The notes beneath the pieces are model-generated. The model did no database searches, was not told the origin of the DNA, and was given only the letters and a program-made list of their open reading frames with translations. DNA of 64,000 nt from Diphasiastrum complanatum. Lineage: Eukaryota; Streptophyta; Lycopodiopsida; Lycopodiales; Lycopodiaceae. The first letter of the stretch is position 1. Every line of letters begins with the position of its first letter. The stretch lies in assembly GCA_029204225.1 (NCBI GenBank), contig CM055102.1, positions 193,501 to 257,500 on the forward strand, read 5' to 3'. Below, in pieces: positions 1 to 9,640 of the stretch. Both the position numbers and the translations under genes were made by a program.

Positions 1-435
1 TCTACCACCGACCATGTGTTCACACTTCGTGCTATCATTGAGGAGGCTAGATCCAGGCATGAGAGAGTCTATTGTTGTTTTGTGGATTTCAGGAAGGCTT
101 TTGACTCGTTCCACGTCATCTACTCCTCCAGCGGCTGAGGGATCTTGATTTTTCTACTGATACCATACTAGTCGTCATGGCACTTTATGAGCAGGTTTGG
201 GGATGCTTCAGATCAGATGAGATCTCTCAGAGAGAGTTAGGAGTACCATTGGGGTGAAGCAGGGTTGTTCCCTCTCCCCCCCCACTCTTTGGTCTATACA
301 TTGATGAGCTTGAGAGGGTCATCAACCAGGATGGTGGTATGGGCTGCAAGCTTGGTGATATACTCATTTCCATTCTACTTTATGCTGATGATGTAGCACT
401 ACTTTCTTCTTCTGGTGTGGGACTACAGCGGCATC
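1..435 (+). mobile_element. LINE-1, upstream part: reverse transcriptase fragment
   Basis: The translation shows reverse transcriptase blocks of an APE-type LINE: a YCCFVDFRKAFDS motif near 70-110, the GVKQGCSLSP block near 250-280 and the catalytic LLYADDVALLSSS near 375-415. The frame is broken near 105-150 and again near 285, so this is a pseudogene. The 5' part lies outside the window. The coding sequence is interrupted at 435 by the Copia element and resumes at 3140, where LDTLQIF continues the GLQRH sequence. LINE-2 and LINE-C in this window are the same family. Confidence 0.85.
431..435. repeat. Target-site duplication, left copy (GCATC)
   Basis: GCATC directly precedes the TG of the 5' LTR and recurs at 3135-3139 directly after the terminal CA of the 3' LTR. 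Removing the element restores the LINE reading frame. Confidence 0.85.
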
Positions 436-1201
436 TGTCAGAAATGGTGAACTCCTGCAACTTTGTCGCAGCACGAACAAGACACGAAGGTCGAACGAGA
501 ACAATTCGCGACAATCAACGTATCTTTGACTCGAAGCACGAACGATTCGCGAATCAATCGCAAATCGTAAACACACCTCCATGACCGCAAATCGCAAAAT
601 GGACGCAAAATGAAAAGAACAAAACACACAAAGAGAAATCTTAGGCGCTGCTAGCTAGCAGCTCAACGGGCTTCATGCCCAGTTGAAATGAATAGCAACG
701 ACGTAGACTAACTAACTAGTTGATTAGCTTTAACTAGTCTTGTGATTCTACGTTTCGCTATCTTGTAAACTCCACATAGTGGAGGTATAAACAATCCTCT
801 CTAGATCATAATTGTAAGAAGAGAGATAGTGAATACAGAGATCTGTAAGAAACAGAGAGAGACGTAGCGAATAGAGTAAGAAAGCAAAATACCATAGTTG
901 AGCATGAAAGTCTGCCAACGAGCAGAACACAGTGAAAGAGCAGAGAGTCAATCCGCCAACGAGCGAGACACTGACGATCTCGCTCTAAAACCAAACTGAC
1001 AATATAGTCGCTCTATTTCGTGTATCTCTTGGCCTTGTGCTGTGTCTCTTGATTGCTAGAATAAAACATGTTCTGTGATGCGTAGTCGAGTGTCTGGGAT
1101 CCCGTAAAAGCTTCCGCACGAAAAGAAAATTCAAAGACAGAAAATTGTTCGCGAATCAGAAGAGAGGACGAACACGAAACAAGAAAAAAGCTTCCGCGAC
1201 A
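436..1201 (+). repeat. 5' LTR of Copia-1
   Basis: The LTR starts TGTCAGAAATGG and ends CGACA (TG...CA), 766 bp. It is followed at 1202 by a TGGTATCAAAGCC primer-binding site, typical of plant Copia elements. Its last 136 bp (1066-1201) match 3001-3134 almost exactly, which identifies the remnant 3' LTR. Confidence 0.85.
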
Positions 1202-1216
1202 TGGTATCAAAGCCTA
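1202..1216 (+). other. Primer-binding site of Copia-1
   Basis: TGGTATCAAAGCC immediately follows the LTR terminal CA. This is the usual initiator-methionyl-tRNA complement in plant Copia elements. Confidence 0.8.
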
Positions 1217-1266
1217 CAGGTTATCACTACTGATATCCCAACAGTGATTCTTCCAGACAACACAAT

Positions 1267-3000
1267 ATGGCAACGACAATCCAGACCAAAGTAGCAATCA
1301 GTCTTGATGGTGCAAATTACAGAATCTGGAAATTCAAAATCAAAACACTCCTGAAGGGCGAAGGCATCTGGTCGGTGACCGAGCTCTCAGAGGTGCAGCC
1401 TCCAGAGGGAGACCCGAGGAGAGCTGAATGGATCAGAAAGGATGAGCGCGCAATGGCGATCATCGTTTCGTCCATAAATGAAGATCTCCTCATGCAGATT
1501 GAAGACTGCAAAAGAAGCCATGTAGCGTGGGAAAGATTAAAGCAAAAGTATGAAGTGAGAACTGCAGCTTCAGTCATGCACCTTCACAATCAGCTGCAAT
1601 CCGCACGGTGGGATTGCAACCAGTTAGATCAGCACGTTGAGAAGATCAGAACGATCTTCGCTCAACTCGTTGCATCAGGACAGGAGCACCAGGTCCCAGC
1701 ACTACAGCAGCTGAGATGCTCATACTGAGTCTACCAGATATGACATTCGACAAAGCAGTCAGTCTTGTCGCTGATGAGAGACTGATGAGAGACGAAGGAG
1801 AGGGAAGCAGTGATCAAGAGAAGGCTCTCTTCACGAAAGGAAGGATGAAGAACAAAAACAAGCCAAGATTCGAGATCTCCTTCCTGCGATCACTGCCACA
1901 AACCAAGACATACGGCCAACAAATGCTGGTTCAATCCAGCAATACCTTGCATGCACTGCAAGAAGAAAGGGCATTCTGCATACGACCGCAGATTCAACCC
2001 AAATACGAAAAACAAAGCTGAAAAGGCAAACGTTGCAGAGTCATCAAAGGATGCTGAAAAAGGTGACGAAGCTTTCACGATACTCGACGAAGCTTCGACA
2101 AGCTACTCTGAACACGACTACGATGTAGTCATCGATTCAGGAGCAACATGTCACATAACCTGCAACAAGAAGATCTTGATCAACTTTCGCAAACTCGAAA
2201 ACGACAGAGCAATGATTCTAGGCGATGGAAGCAGACACGATGTCAAAGGCATCGGCTCTCTACAGCTACGAACACTGTCAGGCCAAGCAGAGCTGCCAGG
2301 AGCACTCTATGTGCCCTCACTCAGAAAGAATCCGCTATCTGTCTCCAAGATGGCAGATCTAGGCATTCGAGTTTTGTTCGACGGCAACACTTGCCGTATG
2401 ATCGAGAAGACGACAAACAAGTTGCTGACGGTCAGATGCAGAGAAGAAATCTCTACCAGGCCAAAATAATCAGCAACTCTGAAAGCATATTAAATGCTTC
2501 AGAAAACGAAGATCAGCTCTGGCATAGAAGAATGTATCATCTGAACATGCGGAGCCTGTATGACATGAGCGGAAAGGACATTGTCACAGGTCTCAAGATT
2601 TCAAGGCCAGAGGCTGAGTTCTGCGAAGCTTGTCAGAAAGGCAAGCAACATCGGAATCCATTCACACACGAGGGAAGAAGAGCCAAAGAAGTTCTTGAGC
2701 TCGTCCACTCTGATGTGTGGACCGATGAAAACAGATTCGCTCTCAGGTTCGAGATATTTTCTAACGTTCATAGATGATTACAGCCGAATGACCAGGATCT
2801 ACTACTTGAAGAAGAAATCCGAAGTATTTGATTCTTTCAAGAAGTTCGTGGCATTCGCAGAGCGACACACCTCGAAAAAGATACAGATCCTTAGATCTGA
2901 CAATGGAGGTGAATACAAAAGCACAGAATTCTCAAGATTTTGCGAAGAACAGGGGATTGAACACCAGTTCACTCCTACATACACACCAGAATACAATGGA
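1267..3000 (+). pseudogene. Copia-1 gag-protease-integrase, frameshifted and truncated
   Basis: Gag starts at 1267 (MATTIQTKVAISLDGANYR) with a UBN2-type domain to about 1728, then shifts frame near 1716-1730 and again near 1950. The CCHC knuckle near 1942 (CMHCKKKGHSAYD) has lost its last Cys. The protease motif VIDSGATCHIT lies near 2130. The GAG-pre-integrase motif (HRRMYHLNM, CEACQKGKQHR) lies near 2520-2660, followed by the integrase core (TFIDDYSRM, then LRSDNGGEYKS) up to about 2995. At 3001 the coding sequence jumps straight into 3' LTR sequence, so reverse transcriptase and RNase H are missing. The element therefore cannot be autonomous. Confidence 0.85.
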
Positions 3001-3134
3001 ACATGTTCTGTGATGTAGTCGAGTGTCTGGGATCCCGTAAGAGCTTCCGCGCGAAAAGAAAATTCAAAGACAAAAAATGGTTCGCGAATCAGAAGAGAGG
3101 ACGAACACGAAATAAGAAAAAAGCTTCCACGACA
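3001..3134 (+). repeat. Truncated 3' LTR of Copia-1
   Basis: Matches the last 136 bp of the 5' LTR (1066-1201) with few differences and ends GACA at 3134. The 5' five-sixths of this LTR were lost with the pol 3' half. Confidence 0.85.
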
Positions 3135-3139
3135 GCATC
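3135..3139. repeat. Target-site duplication, right copy (GCATC)
   Basis: Perfect partner of 431-435. It defines the nested insertion of Copia-1 into LINE-1. Confidence 0.85.
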
Positions 3140-4790
3140 TAGATACATTACAGATCTTCGGAGACGTATTTGGTTTGACTATACACACCAGGAAAACCCA
3201 GATTATGATTTTTTATACTTCTAGGACCTTTATGCTGCGACAGGTATTCACTCTTAGGGGACAACCACTGGAGGTGGTATCCTCTTACACTTATTTCGGG
3301 ACCTCTTTCACTGGCCCTACGTTCAGTATGAGACATGCCGCTGCAGCTAGACTACGTAAGGGTCATGCCTCACTGATTAGTCTCGAGTGTTTCTATTTCA
3401 AGAAACACATTCGGGATGCTCCGAGTAAGTGTAACCTATTTGACACCATCGTTACACCCACATCTATGTATGTCGTAGAGGCTTGGTGTACTGGAATTCC
3501 TGAGTTAGAGTGGACTAATTTCTCTCGCCTACATATCAGTATGCTTTCACATATAATCCGGGTTAAGCCATCGGTTCCCCATCAGATTATACTTGCTGAG
3601 TTTGCGGTCTCTCCACTTCAGGTTGAGGCTATTTTCAGGTTGATCACATACATCCAGAGAGTGATGAGCCTTCCGATCTCACGATATCCTCATAAAGCTT
3701 TACTCTCCTCAGCAGCTTCATCATTTGGGACATCAGCTCTCATGGTACTCCCAAGCTTCTCGTCTCTTACGTATATATGGCATTGATATCTCTGATCTAC
3801 CAGAGGGATCTCATCAGTATCTCAGGGGGTTTATTTATCGTGCATATTCTCGAGTGACATGGCAGGGACCCTTGGGGGTCAAACCAGACTTCTATTGCGT
3901 CAGTTTCCTAGGCTTGATAGTGTTGGGGTTCCAGTTTTGCCTCGCTACTTGAATAGTGGACTTTCACATTGCCTTCGATTTACATTGGGACAGTTCCGTG
4001 TTTCCTCACATCAGTTGTATGTGGAGACGGGGCGTTTCCCAGGGCATCCCTCATATGAGCAGACTTTGTCAGTTGTGTACTTCAAGAGAGGTGGAGTCAG
4101 AGGAACACTTTTTATTTCGGTGTCCTATCTATTATGAGATCCGAGGACGCTATCATTGTCTTTTCCGGGATTCTCCAGTCACACTACGCTCACTTATTTC
4201 ATATGCGGACCCACGTTGTGTGGCATTGATGTTACGTGAGATGTTCTTGTGATCACCCCATTCAGCAGACTCAGATTACTTCCTTTTTCTCGAGGAGACG
4301 ATCGAGAGCAAATGGTGATGCCACCAACATTTTGTCAGAGGATGAGTCAAACATCTTATCTAGGGACGTTCATCGACATCGTCGACAGTGCATTGCTCCT
4401 AGACCACTCATTATGGCTACACGGAGACCTTGCAGATCTAGATCTCATGTACGCAGGCCCACTTCATCAGCTCCTACATCGTCTTCATCATCATCTACTA
4501 TCCTTGCTTTCTTCTACACTGGTCCGGTGGTGACATGACATGACCTCCCATATATTTTGGATGGTTATTGCACAGCCTATTTATAGTACCATGTACCTGT
4601 ACCTTATCTCAGTTTCTCATGTCTTGATGACAGAGGAGAGTCTGTTTATTTGTTTAGTCTTGATAGGATACTATTTAGTAGTTGTATTTGTTGTTTATGG
4701 AGACATTTATTTGCTCCTTTCAATATCTATCACACTTGAGATGTACTTACTTGGTCTTATGTGCCTTTTGGCATTCAAAAGATGTTAATA

Positions 4791-4793
<3 letters not shown>
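3140..4793 (+). mobile_element. LINE-1, downstream part: ORF2 C-terminus and 3' UTR
   Basis: Coding resumes as LDTLQIFGDVFGLTIHTRKTQ (the end of the reverse transcriptase and the thumb), then VSSYTYFG and RLRKGHASLI. A frameshift lies near 3730. Homology to LINE-C then continues through ISDLPEGSHQYLRGFIYRAYS and the C-terminal knuckle CQLC...EEHFLFRCPIYYEIRGRYHC near 4065-4160, and stops near 4538. The 3' UTR ends with a stem-loop (4754-4783) and TTAATAAAG, then the TC tail. The element is defective through frameshifts and the Copia insertion. Confidence 0.85.
4754..4783 (+). other. Conserved 3' stem-loop of LINE-1
   Basis: GTCTT pairs with AAGAT (one G-T wobble) around an inner TGCC/GGCA stem. 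The same fold in LINE-A and LINE-C has compensatory changes. In stringent-type LINEs such a 3' hairpin is what the element's reverse transcriptase recognises; that role here is inferred. Confidence 0.6.

Positions 4794-4872
<79 letters not shown>
4794..4872. repeat. (TC)n tract between LINE-1 and LINE-2
   Basis: About 79 bp of uninterrupted TC directly after TTAATAAAG of LINE-1 and directly before the GC-rich 5' leader of LINE-2. Confidence 0.95.
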
Positions 4873-4876
<4 letters not shown>

Positions 4877-5035
4877 TTGCGCGCCCACCCGCCCGCCTGG
4901 CGCTGCTGTCCGCCCTGCTGGCGCTGCAGTGCTGACCTTCGCACCTGCCCTACGCTGCCCTGCGCTGGTCTGCGCTACTGCGCTGCTACGCCTGGCCGTT
5001 TGTCTACACTGTCCTCCATTTGCTTACCGCCTCCT

Positions 5036-5956
5036 ATGGCACCTAAGAAAAAGGGGGGTGTTCTTACACCCCCCTCCCTGTTGGACACCCCCCCATCACC
5101 GGTAGTGATGGAGGAGCCGTCTTCGGTGATAGAAACTAGTGACATTCCTGTCAACATGGCTGCCATTGACTACACTCCTTCCAAACCTACCGAAAGTCTT
5201 TTTGCTTATGATCTTAGTTTTATCCGACAAGAAATTCTTGGACTTAAGAAACAACTACACCTCTTTGAAGCTGAAAATAGCAAGTTAGCTAAGGATCTTT
5301 TTGGTGTCACGGAACGTGTGGAGCAGCTTGAGCAAGAAAATATATATCTTAAGCAACGAATTGCAGAAAAAAGTGCCTTGGAGGAGACTTCCAACAAGAT
5401 CAATAGCTTGGAGAAACAAGTCGAGGAGACGAAAACGTGGGCAGCACTCTTCAAACCGGATGATATGGGCAGCAAACTCTCATCACTCGCAAAACAGGTT
5501 GAAGAAACGACATCGATCCTTAAGCAAGGTAATCACTCTCAGATTTCATCTTTTCCGAAGGAAAACGATTTGGAGACAGTTTTGGGTGAACAAGCCAGAA
5601 GGGCCAAAAAAGCCTTTAACATTAGAGTAAGAGGCATTGCCAATGGTGGAAAACCGTTGGAAGAAGCTACGGATTTGCTCATTTCCAAGTTATCTCATGT
5701 GGCTGATGGTTTTGATACTGCTTGGCGTAGTAAATTTGATGACAATGTTTTGTTTATCAAGTTCCGCTCGCTTTCACAACGCAATGCTGCCCTTCGGCTT
5801 AGGGCAAAGCTTAAAGGTACTTTCATTTATATGGATGATGACTTAACAAATACTCAATGGTTGGCAAGAAAAAAGATTATCCTTGAAGCGAAAGAGAAAG
5901 GGCAAAGGGTTGTTTTTATTGACGGGAAACCGAGATTTTTCGACCTTCCACAATAG
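5036..5956 (+). CDS. LINE-2 ORF1: coiled-coil RNA-binding-type protein
   Basis: 306 codons starting MAPKKKGG with a basic N-terminus. An upstream in-frame extension runs through the TC tract but starts inside LINE-1, so 5036 is the likelier start. Residues about 60-175 are rich in heptad-like Leu/Glu/Lys (for example LEAENSKL-type and VEQLEQENIYLKQRI), indicating a coiled coil for trimer or dimer assembly. Residues about 185-300 (ARRAKKAFNIRVRGI, FDTAWRSKF, RLRAKLKGT, GKPRFFDLPQ) recur in LINE-B and look like the nucleic-acid-binding part; no CCHC knuckle is seen. ORF1 proteins of LINEs coat the element RNA; that role is inferred from position and architecture. It ends in a TAG that is in frame with ORF2. 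Confidence 0.8.
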   Translation: MAPKKKGGVLTPPSLLDTPPSPVVMEEPSSVIETSDIPVNMAAIDYTPSKPTESLFAYDLSFIRQEILGLKKQLHLFEAENSKLAKDLFGVTERVEQLEQENIYLKQRIAEKSALEETSNKINSLEKQVEETKTWAALFKPDDMGSKLSSLAKQVEETTSILKQGNHSQISSFPKENDLETVLGEQARRAKKAFNIRVRGIANGGKPLEEATDLLISKLSHVADGFDTAWRSKFDDNVLFIKFRSLSQRNAALRLRAKLKGTFIYMDDDLTNTQWLARKKIILEAKEKGQRVVFIDGKPRFFDLPQ

Positions 5957-6001
5957 GAACTAGGGGCCCCCGGATATAGAAGCTACCCGAGATCCCCTAC
6001 C
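5954..6001 (+). promoter_or_regulatory. Candidate amber readthrough signal between ORF1 and ORF2
   Basis: CAA-TAG-GAA-CTA is followed by an open in-frame spacer with no ATG. TAGGGG (5961-5966) can pair with CCCCTA (5994-5999), with an inner CGG/CCG. The spacer peptide (GAPG...S.P...P..L..G.WNC.G) is conserved in LINE-B. The stop context resembles the tobamovirus-type CAA-UAG-CAA-UUA readthrough site with one change at the base after the stop. This is an inference, not proof. Confidence 0.5.
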
Positions 6002-8206
6002 AATTTGAGACTTGGCTTCTGGAATTGTAATGGTTTTTTATCTTCGTCATCAGCCGGAGACTTTGCTGATTTTATTAGAAAATGCGACATTTTGTTGTTG
6101 GCTGAAACTCATGAGTCCTTATATCATCCTCTTCCAAATATACAGGAGTACTCTTGGCATTCTGCTTTTCGTCCATTTGTTAGGGGAAAAACTTGTCGAG
6201 GATCTGGAGGAGTAGCTTGTTTATACAGAGACACCACAGTTCAGATGGTTAAACAAGATCCATACGCTCGCTATATTTGGTTACACATTATTGGCTCACT
6301 ATTGGGATTACCTCAGGACATCTATATAGCTGTATGCTATTTTGCTCCACAGACCTCAGTGTTTGCTGAGTTTGGCGGGGACCCTTTTCAGGCTCTCTCA
6401 GATGATATTGCTATCTTTTCTCAGCAGGGTTCCATTTTACTAGCAGGTGATTTCAACGCCCGCACAAGCTCTAGACAAACCGAATTTCATGCAGCTACGG
6501 ATCTTCTCAGGCTTTACCCTTTGGATATGGGGCTAGACCGGGTATCACAGGATGCAGACACTCCAGCTACATCTTTCGGGGAGCAGTTGATCACTCTAGC
6601 AGAGACACATGCTCTTGCCATTTTGAATGGCCTCACACAGTGGCCTTCCTCATCAGCATATACATGCTATCCTCATGGTGGAGGACATAGTGTGGTCGAC
6701 TACTTCATTGGATCACCTGCTTTGATCTCTCACATTTCTGATTTCTCCATTACACCCCCTACCATTTCCGATCACTCACTCTTACACATCTCACTTGGTC
6801 ACATAACCTCTTCTTTGCAAGTTTCTTGCTCTCTTCCCACTCATAAACGTATTCCTTTCACCCAATCTGGATTCACTAATTACACCACAATCTTATCCCA
6901 ACTACTCGCTAACTTCCCGTTCATGGCACCAATTGACCAGCAAGCCACTTTTCTCTCTACATCCCTCTTAGCTGCTGCTTCCTCATCCTTCCCCACCAAA
7001 ACGACATCATCTCACAGAAGTGTTCACAACAGATGGTATGATGCAGAATGCCGCTCTCTTCACAATCATGTGACATATGCCAGGTCACACTCCCCTGCCA
7101 CACTCAAACAATGCCAGAAAGAATATCATAGAACCACCAGAACAAAGAAGATCAAGTACCTACAATCACTCTGCCAAAAAATGATCAACTCTTTAGATTC
7201 ACCCTCCTCCTCTTTTTTCTGGAAACATTTCACCAGACACTCTTCAACATTGGCCCCCATAGCCATCGAATCCTGGATCGAGTATGCCACGGAGTTATAT
7301 ACCACGGACTCTCCTCCTACCTCACTCTCACCGAGACCTGACCACTGCTCACTTTTCACCCCTGACATGGTTGAAAACGCCATTAAACATGCCAAACTAA
7401 ATAAAGCCACTGACTATGACTCCTTAAGTGTAGACTTCCTAAAGCCCATAGCACATCTCATCTCCCCTTACATTGCTCATGTTTTTAACACAGCTGTTAC
7501 TTCTGGTTTTCCTACGGCTTGGTGTACTAATATCCTTCACCCCATCCTCAAGGCAGGTGATCCCATGAATGTAGGAAACTACCGCACCATTATGATTGGC
7601 CACACTCTGGCTAAGATATATGGCTCTATACTACAGACAGTTACTGGATCTTTTGCTGAAACTAAGGGTTTACACGCTATGGGTCAAGCTGGTTTCAGAC
7701 CGGGATATTCTACTTCAGACCAGATCTTCATTTTGAGATGCATTATTGAGGAGGCTCGACATTGGAAACAGAGAATTTACTGTTGCTTTGTGGATTTTCG
7801 CAAAGCTTTTGACTCTGTTCCACGACATCTTCTTTTCCAGAGACTGTCTTCACTTGGCTTTTCAGAGGATACTATTGCTGCGATCATTACTTTATATGAG
7901 CGAGTCTTGGCACGTTTCAGAGATGGTAGTGGCTGGTCCTCACAGATACATTCTACCATTGGTGTGAAGCAGGGTTGCCCCTTATCACCCACTCTTTTTG
8001 CACTATATATAGATGACCTCGAGCGGATTATTCGCGAGGAAGGTGGAGAGGGCTGTCCCCTAGCAGACATTATTATCCCCATTCTCTTGTACGCTGATGA
8101 TGTGGTTCTCCTCTCATCCTCTGCAGCTGGTTTACAGAGTCACCTTTCTGCTTCACATGCGCGCGCAGGCCCGCAGATGCTGGGGAAATTTATTTTATTT
8201 ATTTAA
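5957..8206 (+). CDS. LINE-2 ORF2: APE endonuclease-reverse transcriptase, 3'-truncated
   Basis: Open from the codon after the ORF1 amber stop; the first conserved block (LGFWNCNG) comes within 20 codons and there is no ATG before it. The APE endonuclease motifs are in order: WNCNG, LAETH, LAGDFNA, SVVDYF and ISDHSLL, ending near 6790. The reverse transcriptase follows: LNKATDYDSLSVDFLKP, NYRTIMIGHTLAKIYGS, QAGFRPGYSTSDQ, YCCFVDFRKAFDSVPR, GVKQGCPLSPTLF and the catalytic YADDVVLLSSS near 8090-8125. The last 20 codons after GLQSHL are foreign sequence. The protein would nick target DNA and prime reverse transcription of the LINE RNA; without the thumb and zinc knuckle it should be inactive. Confidence 0.85.
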   Translation, partial: ELGAPGYRSYPRSPTNLRLGFWNCNGFLSSSSAGDFADFIRKCDILLLAETHESLYHPLPNIQEYSWHSAFRPFVRGKTCRGSGGVACLYRDTTVQMVKQDPYARYIWLHIIGSLLGLPQDIYIAVCYFAPQTSVFAEFGGDPFQALSDDIAIFSQQGSILLAGDFNARTSSRQTEFHAATDLLRLYPLDMGLDRVSQDADTPATSFGEQLITLAETHALAILNGLTQWPSSSAYTCYPHGGGHSVVDYFIGSPALISHISDFSITPPTISDHSLLHISLGHITSSLQVSCSLPTHKRIPFTQSGFTNYTTILSQLLANFPFMAPIDQQATFLSTSLLAAASSSFPTKTTSSHRSVHNRWYDAECRSLHNHVTYARSHSPATLKQCQKEYHRTTRTKKIKYLQSLCQKMINSLDSPSSSFFWKHFTRHSSTLAPIAIESWIEYATELYTTDSPPTSLSPRPDHCSLFTPDMVENAIKHAKLNKATDYDSLSVDFLKPIAHLISPYIAHVFNTAVTSGFPTAWCTNILHPILKAGDPMNVGNYRTIMIGHTLAKIYGSILQTVTGSFAETKGLHAMGQAGFRPGYSTSDQIFILRCIIEEARHWKQRIYCCFVDFRKAFDSVPRHLLFQRLSSLGFSEDTIAAIITLYERVLARFRDGSGWSSQIHSTIGVKQGCPLSPTLFALYIDDLERIIREEGGEGCPLADIIIPILLYADDVVLLSSSAAGLQSHLSASHARAGPQMLGKFILFI

Positions 8207-8539
8207 TTTTTTGCAAGAAAATTTTTTAGAACTGCAAAAAAAAATATCAGCTTCCGAGTCCTCAAACCAAGACCAAAAAATAAAATCAGTTTTTGAAATT
8301 TTAAAAACCGTAAAAAAAGTTAGAAAACCGACAAACTTCCACCATAGTTAGCAAAGGTGGTTCGTTTTCTATCAAAACGACCTCGGATTGAGACGAACCA
8401 AAAGGCAAAGTTGTTCAGTTCAATCCAACGAATACAACTAAGCCTTCAGAAAACATCAGCCAAAAGCTTAAACCAACCAAAAACGTAAGTAAGAACGATT
8501 GCACCTTATACACAATGATGGATGGGTCTGATACCAAAT
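8147..8539 (-). mobile_element. Internal fragment of an LTR element
   Basis: AT-rich sequence between the end of LINE-2 and an LTR. Read on the minus strand, a primer-binding-site-like GGTATCAGACC (8526-8536) follows the LTR terminal CA almost directly. No coding domain is recognised. It abuts LINE-2 abruptly at about 8147. Confidence 0.45.
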
Positions 8540-9056
8540 GTTAGAATCCCCGCCGGTCATCGCTAAAGCACAAACAGGTGATGAACGCTACGTTACCGCC
8601 CAACCATAGAGGTACTGCCACCTCACCCCCCGTGCACTGGAGCTATAGACCACCATCAAGCAAGCTCGGATCTCATGTAAGCCATGGTGTCCCATACCAC
8701 CATGCCTTACCCTTGACCCTCGCCTACCTAGATTTTGAGGCCTAGATACTCATCCTGACCTAACCACCAGTGGAAGAGCTCTTCATTCTCCAGAAGAGAA
8801 TGAATACCCAGCTCATGGAGATCCACCTCTAGATACATAGTCCAGATGGGTCATCTTCGTCCATAGGAGTCACGCATGACCAACGACACGCGGCAGTTGT
8901 GCACTTTGACGCGGGTCCATAACAACGAGTCACTGCACGCCAATAAGACACTGACACGTGGCACCCAAAGACCTATAGCTCCAGATCAGCGTTCCGTCCC
9001 ATAACTGAGACCGTCACCTCAAGTTTCCTGTTGCGTGCCCTTATGGGTACGTAACA
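8540..9056 (-). repeat. LTR inserted in LINE-B
   Basis: Read on the minus strand it starts TGTTACGTACCC and ends GGATTCTAACA (TG...CA, about 517 bp) and is followed by a primer-binding-site-like TGGTATCAGA. LINE-B coding sequence (SEDGP) stops at its outer edge, so the LTR element inserted into LINE-B. The second LTR is not seen. Confidence 0.6.
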
Positions 9057-9597
9057 CGGTCCATCCTCAGAAATCCTAGTGATCCCCAAGCTGTCACTAT
9101 CAAGGGTGTGAACTCGGAGCTGATCTGGAGAGTCATGGAACTCTGTCTATCGTGAAGCTGTTCGGGCATTAAAATTCCCAGTGAGGAAAATATGCCCCCG
9201 CTCTGCAAATCTGATGATGTCCACTGAAAGTTCCGAATAAGGTGAGCCAACACCCTCAACAAAAGAAGAGGACTCTGGAGCAAAGTAGCAAGCAACAATG
9301 AAGATGTCCCCGTCCAAACCAATCTCTCGTCCTATGATACGAATCCAGATATACCGTGCATGCTCATCGTGTCTGAGAACTCAATCATCTGATGAAGGGA
9401 CTCTCTGTAGAGACAACCCACCCCTCCCGAATATACTGAATCCCATCTGTATCCCGGGAAGGTGGGTAATCTGCGCTTCTGATTCTCCATGAAAAACAAT
9501 AGGTCTCGTCCAGTGATAAAGTCAATTAGGTCACCTGCTGTAGAGGATGAGTGGATGCCATCACAGTTCCATACCCCAATCTGAAGATGGTATGGAT

Positions 9598-9640
9598 GGG
9601 GCCCCGGGATGCTCCCAATCCCGGGGGCCCCAAACCCCTA
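9598..9640 (-). promoter_or_regulatory. In-frame amber and strong stem-loop at the LINE-B ORF1/ORF2 junction
   Basis: Minus strand: AGC-TAG-GGG-TTT, then GGGGCCCCCGGGAT pairing with ATCCCGGGGCCCC (one bulged C) around a 7-nt loop. The stem starts 6 nt after the stop. ORF1 and ORF2 are in the same frame, and GAPG...S.P is conserved in the spacer, as in LINE-2. Confidence 0.5.

Larger units (their letters stand above)
4873..8146 (+). mobile_element. LINE-2, near-intact APE-type LINE, truncated in the reverse transcriptase
   Basis: It has a GC-rich leader (4873-5035), ORF1 (5036-5956) and an in-frame ORF2 (5957 to about 8146). Both ORFs are uninterrupted apart from the amber codon between them, so this copy is young. 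Homology to LINE-1 ends just after the catalytic ADD motif (GLQSHL near 8146), where unrelated sequence begins. Thumb, C-terminal zinc knuckle and 3' UTR are missing. The position directly after a TC tract repeats the LINE-A/LINE-B junction. Confidence 0.85.

Noticed and set aside
4747-4944. Arg-Glu repeat ORF on the minus strand
   Set aside because: It is the TC microsatellite read backwards.
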